The translations under genes and the position numbers were made by a program. Shown in pieces: positions 57,091 through 64,000 of a stretch of 64,000 nucleotides of DNA. Location: NCBI GenBank assembly GCA_023055425.1, contig JALGPY010000006.1, positions 73,378,127 to 73,442,126 of the forward strand. Direction: 5' to 3'. Below the pieces are notes generated by a model. It did no database searches. It was not told where the DNA came from and saw only the letters and a program-made list of their open reading frames with translations. Numbering within the stretch: the stretch's first letter is position 1; each line of letters opens with the position of its first letter. The stretch is from Linanthus parryae (Eukaryota; Streptophyta; Magnoliopsida; Ericales; Polemoniaceae).

Positions 57091-57859
57091 GTTCACCAAA
57101 TGGGTGGAAGCGATACCACTGAAGACGGCAAATGCGCTAGCTGTGGTCCATTTCATCCAAGAAAACATTATATGCAGGTTCGGAATACCCAACACCATCC
57201 TTTCAGATAATGGTACTCCTTTTGTTAATGGCCAGGTGGCTGCGAAGCTAGCCGAATACAACATCAGGCAGATATGCTCCACCCCCTACTACCCGAAGGG
57301 GAATGGGCAAGCAGAAGCGACGAACAAGACGCTATTGAGGATCTTGAGCAAGATGGTCGCAGATGACCACAATAAGTGGGCTGATTCTTTAAGCATAGCC
57401 CTGTGGGCTTATCGGACTTCTCCAAGGACACCCACAGGGGTCTCACCGTTCCTTCTATGCTATGGGGCTGAGGCTGTGGTACCCGCGGAGGTGAAAGTTA
57501 ATTCGGCAAGATTGGCCTTCCACGCATTGTACGACAATCAACGCGATCATGACTTAGTCTTGCTGGAAGAAAAGCGAGAACAAGCTAAAAGGACCAACAA
57601 GCGGTATCAAGAAAGGATCGCTCGTGTATACAACAAAACAGTCCAACGTAGGGGTTTCACAGTTGGAGATTCGGTCTTGCGCGCATCTGACCATTGCATG
57701 CGAGAAGCGGCTCACCCAAAGTTCGCAACCAATTGGGAAGGACCCTTCGAAGTAACAGAAGTCTTTGAAAGTGGCTACTGCAGCATACGGAGGTTGCACG
57801 GAACGACCTCAACCCCAAGCTCAGTCAACATGCGCTGGATTAAGAAGTACTATCCTTGA
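57052..57859 (+). pseudogene. gypsy integrase core and C-terminus
   Basis: Core: HFILTATELFTKWVEAIPL, then ILSDNGTPFVNGQ (second Asp) and YYPKGNGQAEATNKTLL (catalytic Glu). The first Asp is in WALDFIGP of the preceding frame. The C-terminal part has YRTSPRTPTGVSPFLLCYG and a GPFEVTEVFESGYCSIRRL domain and ends MRWIKKYYP with TGA at 57857-57859, the normal end of Tat pol. Confidence 0.9.
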
Positions 57860-57930
57860 CTTCTCTCATTTTATGCGTTTTATTACAACGTTGCCTTATG
57901 CCTTGTATAGCTATGATTCGCACAATCTTC

Positions 57931-58007
57931 TCTCCCATATGAGAGAATTGTAATCTCATCTCTCCCATATGAGAGTACTATAATAAAGGGCTTCTCCCAA
58001 ATGAGAA
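57931..58007. repeat. three near-palindromic 15-mers 30-32 bp apart
   Basis: TCTCCCATATGAGAG at 57931-57945 and 57961-57975, and the variant TCTCCCAAATGAGAA at 57993-58007. Each is a near dyad. They sit between the pol stop and the 54-bp tandem array. Confidence 0.7.
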
Positions 58008-58066
58008 AAACTTCATACTTATGGCTTTTTATATTGCTTCATTTGGTTTATTATTACTGTTAGCAA

Positions 58067-58735
58067 AAGCCTATCTGCTGCGATAGCAACTTACTCGAAT
58101 GCGATCTTAATTGATCTTCTAAGCCTATCTGTTACGATAGCAGCCTATGCAAATGCGATCTTAATTGATCTTCTAAGCCTATCTGTTACGATAGCAGCCC
58201 ATGCGAATGCGATCTTGATTGATCTTCTAAGCCTATCTGTTACGATAACAGCCCATGCGGATGGGATCTTAATTGATCTTCTAAGCCTATCTGTTATGAT
58301 AGCAGCCCATGCGGATGCGATCTTAATTGATCTTCTAAGCCTATTTGTTACGATAGCAGCCTATGCAAATGCGATCTTAATTGACCTTCTAAGCCTATCT
58401 GTTACGATAGCAGCCTACGCAAATGCGATCTTAATTGATCTTCTAAGCCTATCTGTTACGATAGCAGCCTATGCAAATGCGATCTTAATCGATCTTCTAA
58501 GCCTATCTCCTAAGATAGCAGCCACTGCGAACATGATCTTAAATAATCTTTCAAGTCTATCTGCCGCGATAGCAGCATTCTACGAATGCGATTTGAAGTT
58601 CGTTGTTGAGGCTATCTATTATGATAGCAACATTATGCAAAATCATCTTAAGTGATCTACAAAAGTCTATCTAATGAGATGGCACCTGCACTTGAATCTG
58701 AAATCAAATTACAAGCCCATCTGCCAAGATGGCAC
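58067..58735. repeat. 54-bp tandem repeat in gypsy 3' region
   Basis: About ten good units and two or three degraded ones of a 54-bp monomer (GATCTTAATTGATCTTC ... CTATCTGTTACGATAGCAG ...). Each unit contains two dyads, GATC(TTAATT)GATC and CTATC(TGTTAC)GATAG. Because 54 is divisible by 3, a repetitive frame (58215-58655) stays open; that frame is a by-product, not a gene. Tat elements are known to carry tandem repeats in this region. Confidence 0.92.
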
Positions 58736-60152
58736 AGCTAAGCAAACACGATCTCGAACGATCTAACAAAATATCTGCGAATTTATACGGCAGATAGCAA
58801 ATGCGAAGTATGTATATAGCATTACACAAGGCGAAATCTGCCGATACACATGCGAAATTGTAATTTGTTGTAACAAAACAGCAAACCATACAAAGCAATT
58901 TGTCATTATGAGTCAAAAGGACTTCCAATTTATCTGTCTAGATAACAGCTTACAAGCGAAAAAGCTTAAAATCAAGCTAACTACGCAGCCAACAAGGATT
59001 ACAATGCATTCGAAAAGTAACTTACAAGCACGAAGTTACACATCGCGGGAATCCTGACTAAAAAAGGATGAACCTAACGGTCCTAACACCAGCTATGCGA
59101 TGCACATATCTGCGGCCAAAGATCTGTAGCAAGTAGGATGCTTCTGCGAAGAGATCAACTCGCCATTCGCTACATCCCTAGCAGCAAGATCTGGGTGATG
59201 CTACGTCCAAGATCTCAGGATCTGACAAGGCCCCTGTCTGATCAAGATATGTACCAGAGGAACCACCTGTTCCGGCGTATGCAGTCGTGCAAAACAGGGG
59301 AAGCAGTCATTCCTCTGGTACTGGGCTCCTTGTCCTGATAGACAAGGGCATTGGCTCGTCTCCTGAGTTCAAGAACGAGGAGGCAAGAAATCCTCCTCCA
59401 GGGATGCTGGAGGAGAATCCCGCCGATCATTACAAGTCGGTAGCAAGGTCACTACGGCGCTGCACCTTAACGGGAGGCGGCCGGAAACATGACCTGCAAA
59501 CATAATAGACGAAGAAAATTCTTCGAACAAAAGTGAGGTATTATCTCCATCTTCTTTATGATGGTTATGAAGATCAATAAGCCTCATGAAGCGGATCTTG
59601 GAAACTATTTCTATAGCACAAAGCGCAAACTCAGGATTCACAACTTGGAGTTGCCATGAATCAACGAAAAACAAGCGTTGAAGCCAGCAGTCGTAAGGAC
59701 TCACGGCAAAGCACATTTTTGGGATGAAGAACCCAAATGGCAAAGACACGGTTTATATAGACCTTGTGGAGACTCTTCAGTTACCAAGATGAGTCAGCAG
59801 AATTTGAAAAGAGGGTAAGGTCAATCACTTACGCCTTGAAAAGCGGTAACGATCAATTACCCTACTAAAGGCTATGACGATTTAGTTGCGTATCCTTATT
59901 AATGACGGATGGTCATGATTCGGATGGACTTCCCAAGGAAAGCGTGCTTATCTTATGAGAAATTAGCGCGAAAATCAAGGCAGAATATCAATTGCTGACG
60001 TCATAAATTGATATGCACAGAGATATTCCATCGAATCCCGGAAAGGGCAAAACGGGCACTTCGATTCCTTTGTTAAGAAAAAGGGGGGAGAAACCCTAGA
60101 AACATTACATTAATGTTTTAGCTATTTGTTTGCTACTTTTCCAATTCAAAAG
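58736..60152. other. gypsy 3' non-coding region
   Basis: No credible gene on either strand; the minus frame 59369-59749 has no recognised motif. The region from the antisense gene's stop (60153) to the repeat array would contain that gene's 3' UTR and terminator on the minus strand. Confidence 0.5.
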
Positions 60153-60628
60153 TCAAAGTAAACCCTTGATCAAGGAGTCATGAGGGGTGAACTGACGGCT
60201 CAGATTCTCCACCTGCTCCACTTCCTGCTTCAATTGCTCGCACTTGGCATTCATCTCATGATAGAGCTTCATAGCCTCTTCAACCTTATGCTTTTGCTGC
60301 TCCACCTTCTGCTTCTCAGCTGCGAGGTTTTGGTGGCCGAGTTTCAAAGTTACGGCTGCGCGAATCAGGGTGACTCTTTTCATAAGAAACTTGAAACCCA
60401 GCCTGCCTTGAAATTTGGCGAGAAGATTTTGGCACATGCCAAAAAGCAATTCGGCACTCTGAGGAGAAATGGTCGCAGGCGTGGCCGCAGACAACTGCTC
60501 CAAAATCCAAATGGCCTCGGTAAGAAACTGCCTCCTGTCAAAGGGCCCTATCTCCAGAGATCTCGCAAATGATTGGGGGTAGGCGAGGCGCATCCGAACT
60601 AGCCAGTCCACATCGGCTTGCTTCAAAC
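60153..60628 (-). other. antisense gene exon 6 (terminal)
   Basis: 476 nt ending in TGA. Open throughout: LKQADVDWLVRMRLAYPQS, RRQFLTEAIWILEQLSA, then a clear coiled coil (AAEKQKVEQQKHKVEEAMKL) and the end SRQFTPHDSLIKGLL. Confidence 0.72.
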
Positions 60629-60709
60629 CTAAAGCAATATCAAAGCCAAGTCACGCTATCAAAATCGCAAATGAAGAATGCAAAATGCAAACAGCAAACC
60701 ACGACTTAC

Positions 60710-61198
60710 ATGTTCCTTCAAGGATCTCATAAAGAGAAGGAATGCGCATTGCTGGGGTGATCGAGGATTGTCCTCGTTCCATAGCCCTTCTGTCAGCTGC
60801 GAGTTCTTACTCCTCATAGTTGGGAGGAAGAATATAAGCCGCACCAGTTGCGATTGCAGCCCGGACCTGCGAGCCCCAAAAGCTCCATGCAGGAAGAGGC
60901 GCCGCCGACTCAGTCATCGCTGGAGGCGTAGTGACAGCCGAAGTTGCTGGGCGAGGGACACTCTCAGGTGCGGTAGCATCAACAGCACTTGTTCTCATTT
61001 CCTCAGCACTAGCATGGACATCGTCCTCCATCAGCACCGTGTCAGCTTAGGCATCATCAGAAAGTTCGATGACATCCTCAAAAGGCTCTCTTGCGTATTC
61101 AGCAGCTGCGACGGGCTTCTCGGTATGAGAACTCGGCACCGGGACATACGACGCAGAAGGTCGACTCCTTTGCTCCAACGCGGGTTCATCAGCATTGC
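60710..61198 (-). other. antisense gene exon 5
   Basis: 489 nt. NADEPALEQRSRPSASYV, EPFEDVIELSDDA, TAA, then an Ala/Pro-rich segment ending AAYILPPNYEE, a second TAA, and RIPSLYEILEGT up to the donor GTAAGT. Confidence 0.6.
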
Positions 61199-61278
61199 CT
61201 GCGATACAAAATGCGAAAGTATGAGGTAACATGTATCGTATCATATTTTATTATATTTGCTAAGCTAAGAGCAAGCAC

Positions 61279-61383
61279 CTCCACGTGAAGGTGGGATTGC
61301 AGTATCCTCGTCATACGCCAAGGACGTGGAACCTTGCCCTATTAGGGTGTCCTCATTAATTATGTCTTTAAAATTAGCGTGAC
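61279..61383 (-). other. antisense gene exon 4
   Basis: 105 nt, open: HANFKDIINEDTLIGQG and AYDEDTAIPPSRG. It lies between CCCCAG and GTGCTT signals; both splice phases fit the neighbouring exons. Confidence 0.65.
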
Positions 61384-61460
61384 CTGGGGCGCGAAGAAAC
61401 CAGTCATGATTATGTTTTGAGTTGTTAAGCCTAGTTCATGCATATCGTTCGAGTGATTAC

Positions 61461-61934
61461 CTGAGGGTTCACCGCACTTGCCTACTAGCTAACGGCGAAT
61501 GTCAGTTTTTGACACACCATGCTTTAATGCACCCACAATAACATCTCGATAAGTTACTGCGAGATTAAAAATCTCACCTTCATTGCCGCCTGCGATTTCT
61601 TCAAAATCTGTTTGGGCTTGCTCTAAGGCTGCCACATCCTCTTCGGGAGCCGCATCCTCCCCTTCTGCTTGAGGAGCCACCTCTTCGGGAAGCGCATCTT
61701 CCTCATCAGCTGGACGCACTAAGTCGTCAACATGTTGCTCTTCGAGGCTCCGCTGCCTCACACGCTGGAGCTCCTCCTCTTCTCGCTGCCTTCTCCTTTC
61801 AGCAGCTTCTGCGGCTGTCTTCCTGGACTCGGCGAGAACGTCCTCGCTTATGGGTTCGTCCGATATGCCAGAATGAGCATCCCACTTCTGTCTCTTGGCC
61901 AAAAGGCCACCGATGGTCTCATCATCATCATCAT
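61461..61934 (-). other. antisense gene exon 3
   Basis: 474 nt. Starts with an Asp run (GATGAT...), then ETIGGLLAKRQKWDA, a charged helix (AERRRQREEEELQRVRQR), an acidic part and LKHGVSKTDIRR, where TAG (61489-61491) interrupts; the donor follows at 61461. Confidence 0.62.
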
Positions 61935-62010
61935 CTGCGAAGAAACGATTGGTTCAAGATCGAGTTGCAAAAGAATTACGATAATGAGAAGGGAAACGCG
62001 ATGGAGGTAC

Positions 62011-62488
62011 CTCCTGATTCTTCCTCATGTATCACATTTGCTCTTTCTTCTTCTTCATCTCCTTCTCTTGGCTCCCGCCTCTCCTCTTCTTCCTCCTGGC
62101 CGAATGGAATGAAGGTCTCCACTGCGAGCTCCTTTCGCGTTTTACTGGTTATGCGACCTTTACCCTTGTCCTTGGCAGAAAGGGATCTCGCAGGAGGGGA
62201 AGTTGGAGCGCTTCTAGGAGAAGAGATTGTAATTCCCCTTTGCCTGGGTCTCTTCGCTCTTGGCGCGGCAGTCGCTGGAGGAGACGGATTATCTCTAGGG
62301 GGAGACAAGGCCGGAGCATTGTCTATCAGCGAGTCAGCAAAAGCATTCATGACCTCGCGAATCCTGGTTTCGACCTCAGTGTCCATCCTCGATGCTAGCA
62401 GGAACGACTGTCCTTGTCTTCTTGTAGTAACAATAGTGTTAACCAGCGATTTGGAACGATCGCCGGATGCGAATCTCCGCACATGGCA
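62011..62488 (-). other. antisense gene exon 2
   Basis: 478 nt between acceptor TATAG|TGCC and donor GGAG|GTACCT. Encodes MDTEVETRIREVMNAFADSL, a Pro/Ser-rich basic stretch with APRAKRPRQRG and KDKGKGR (nuclear-localisation-like), and an acidic end. No stop inside. Confidence 0.68.
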
Positions 62489-62566
62489 CTATAGCAAGCA
62501 GTGTAGAATAAAGATGTCAACATGAGAAAATCAAGAATCTTAACGCATGCAAAAGAAGTTGCTTAC

Positions 62567-64000
62567 CTTAGCAAAAGTCTCGCTATATCTGATGACATGC
62601 GAGTAGCCTTTCTTGACTGCGGCGATCTTTTCATCCAGAATGACAGCAGGGCACAAATGGTTCTCATGATCCAACAACGAGTAGCAACCATATTCAGACT
62701 CGTCCAGACTGCAGTTGGCACGAAACGGAAAAGAGTTTCTTTTGATCACAGGAGCTCTGCTTGGCTGAGGGGCTGACTGCGTCTCAAATCTTGTCTGCTG
62801 GGCATGCCAGTATGCGAGCCAGTTCTTAGAACAACCACCTTCGCGGTTACCCGCAGGTTGCTCAAAGGGAAGGTTGCTCATGAAGACTGTTTTGCACTCC
62901 TTTGTCAACAAGCGCTTATAGCAGCCTCTGATAATGGATTGTGGCCAGATTGAGGGTGCCACTGCATCAAAGCCGAACTGGGGAGAAACTCGAGCGGGTT
63001 CAACATCCACGGTAATCCTCTCATACCTCGGCGCGAGCTCACGAATATGCTCTGCGAGAGCAGGAAGGGAACCTCGTAGGCACCAGCAAAAGAATTCGCG
63101 ATAGCGCTCATGCAAATGCGATCCCTCTTCAAAGAGGAGCTCTTCTGAGAAGACAACACCCTTAGAAGGGTACAGCTTTGGTACGCACGGCATAGGGCCT
63201 GGCAATGAACTCTCGCCGGTTGTCGCATATCAGGCTCCAAACGCACTTGGTATTGTTCGTTCCGAACCACCTCGCAGCTCTGCCGCTGTTACGCTCCTCC
63301 ATCGCGCCTGGGGGACACCACTTGTTGGGCTTAGAAGCAGTTGGGGCATAGGAAGGCCATCGCTCAAAGACCCACATCGTCAAGAAGGCAATGTTGACGA
63401 AAGTCAGTATGTGGAGGCGGCCGCGCGATTCTTTCATAGCCACAACTAGCTGATCCAATCTGTAGTACAACGTACCCAAGACCAAGGGTCCGAATGCGAC
63501 TTTATGGCCGAGGGCCAGTTTCACAGCAAGCGGCAGAACGTGGTAGAAGACCCCATCGTGCGGGTGACCATCGATTAAGTACCTCGACAGCCAGGCACAG
63601 AGGAAAGCACAAAGGGTCAAGTGATAGCCTTTACCCTCCACGTAGTTCTTGGCCTCTGGGTCTTGACTCAGAAGCTTCTTGGTGATGCTGCTGTTCGCGT
63701 AGTCACGGAAGAAGTACTGCACCCATTTGTTCCAAGTATTCTTCGCAGACGTGTCAACCAGCTGCCAGTCAGGAAGGGCTTTGGTAGTGGTCCACCGGGT
63801 GGAGATTTTCTTTACCTCTGACAGGCACTCCTCCATCTGCGTGTACAAAGCAATCTCCGCATCCGTCCTCAAGGGACTCAAAGGGTCTACCTCGCCCAAG
63901 GAGACAGATCATACAACATGTGCACGTCCTCGAGCGTGGGAGCATCCTCGAACTCAGCAAAGTGAAAAGTGTGAGTCGCAGGCGAGTAGCGGGAAAGAAG
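62567..64000 (-). pseudogene. antisense gene exon 1 (PMD-like), incomplete at 5' side
   Basis: Frame fragments: FHFAEFEDAPTLEDVHMLY (near 63940) matches the PTLEDV..L phrase of plant mobile domains. Then FLCAWLSRYLIDGHPHDG, LPLAVKLALGHKVAFGPLVL, LYYRLDQLVVAMKES and ILTFVNIAFLTMWVFERW follow the PMD pattern of a Trp-rich helix, a Leu-Ala-rich segment, GP..LG.LY..LD and a hydrophobic ..FL..W.WER. After a frameshift near 63185: VFSEELLFEEGSH, FFCWCLRGSLPALAEH and a C-terminal part ending YSETFAK at the donor. PMD proteins occur as host genes (MAIN/MAIL1-like, silencing-related) and inside transposons. Confidence 0.68.

Larger units (their letters stand above)
51020..64000 (+). mobile_element. 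Tat-lineage Ty3/gypsy retrotransposon, 3' end outside window
   Basis: Order: LTR end, primer site, gag-protease, RT, RNase H, second archaeal-type RNase H, integrase, then a long 3' region with tandem repeats and an antisense gene. A second RNase H after the first and a long 3' region with extra ORFs and tandem repeats are hallmarks of the plant Tat lineage. The 5' LTR start (TGTAGGGACTTGG at about 51020) is a guess because the 3' LTR is not in the window. The polyprotein has six in-frame stops and two frameshifts. Confidence 0.85.
60153..64000 (-). pseudogene. antisense six-exon gene with plant-mobile-domain-like N-terminus (5' end outside window)
   Basis: Minus-strand gene downstream of the gypsy integrase. 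Exons by splice signals and frame: E1 62567 to beyond 64000, E2 62011-62488, E3 61461-61934, E4 61279-61383, E5 60710-61198, E6 60153-60628. The five introns are 76-81 bp, all GT-AG (donors GTAAGC, GTACCT, GTAATC, GTGCTT, GTAAGT; acceptors TATAG, CGCAG, CCCAG, CGCAG, TTTAG), and joining them keeps one frame to the TGA at 60153-60155. The product would have a PMD-like region, a basic linker, acidic/coiled segments and a C-terminal coiled coil. Damage: 1-base frameshifts near 63905 and 63185, TAG at 61489-61491, and in E5 two TAA stops near 61040 and 60807. Antisense ORFs after integrase are known in Tat elements; a spliced one would need confirmation. An alternative is a host gene captured by, or inserted into, the element. 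Confidence 0.72.

Noticed and set aside
58215..58655. 146-codon repetitive hydrophobic 'protein'
   Set aside because: The frame is open only because the 54-bp tandem unit is a multiple of three and lacks stops in that frame.
58067..58735. CRISPR-like array
   Set aside because: The units are contiguous 54-bp tandem copies without unique spacers, in plant retroelement DNA.
60180..60572. Plus-strand frame opposite exon 6 of the antisense gene
   Set aside because: The minus strand has a coherent coiled-coil exon with splice acceptor and stop; the plus frame is its shadow.

Overview
This is nuclear DNA of a flowering plant, probably a eudicot. The evidence is an intronless plant-type carboxylesterase gene sitting among nested Ty1/copia and Ty3/gypsy elements, plant L1-type LINE pieces and plant MITEs. 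I cannot name the species. Apart from the esterase (809-1729, minus) and two decayed RNA-binding-protein fragments, nearly everything recognisable is transposon-derived. I saw no tRNA, rRNA, CRISPR or prokaryotic features.

Layout. 1-2.9 kb: a Tourist-like MITE (198-612), the esterase gene, and a reverse-oriented LINE 3' tail with its poly(A). 2.9-10 kb: a decayed copia element with two LTRs (CopA). 10-12.5 kb: anonymous intergenic DNA with small repeats. 12.5-12.84 kb: the 5' end of an RBP45/RBP47-like gene, now a pseudogene. 13-18.36 kb: a 5'-truncated relative of CopA (CopB). 18.36-21.17 kb: a 5'-truncated Angela/BARE-like copia (CopC) carrying a Stowaway MITE in its RNase H region; a sister Stowaway copy lies at 21392-21643. 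22784-23079: a hairpin MITE.

23123-45016 is a Tork/Tnt1-like copia (CopD) split by two later insertions. The first is a tandem array of an Angela/BARE-like element in the opposite direction (CopE, 26208-41794) with the structure LTR-internal-LTR-internal-LTR. Its middle LTR is a mosaic of the two outer ones, the footprint of unequal LTR-LTR recombination. The second is a hAT-type MITE (42760-43352) with a perfect 8-bp target duplication. 45.5-47.9 kb: a LINE with a nearly complete ORF1 and only the start of ORF2. 47.9-51 kb: low-complexity DNA and a minus-strand open frame resembling 'putative plant transposon protein' ORFs.

51-64 kb: a Tat-lineage Ty3/gypsy element running off the window end. 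It has gag-protease, RT-RNase H, a second (archaeal-type) RNase H and integrase, but several isolated stops and two frameshifts. Downstream of the integrase come a 54-bp tandem repeat and a minus-strand, six-exon gene (60153 to beyond 64000). This gene has five short GT-AG introns that keep one reading frame, and its first visible exon resembles the plant mobile domain (PMD). This antisense spliced gene and the recombined CopE array are the two most interesting objects here.

None of the retroelements looks autonomous: every polyprotein has stops or frameshifts. Boundaries and family names come from reading motifs and repeats by eye, not from alignment or database search.
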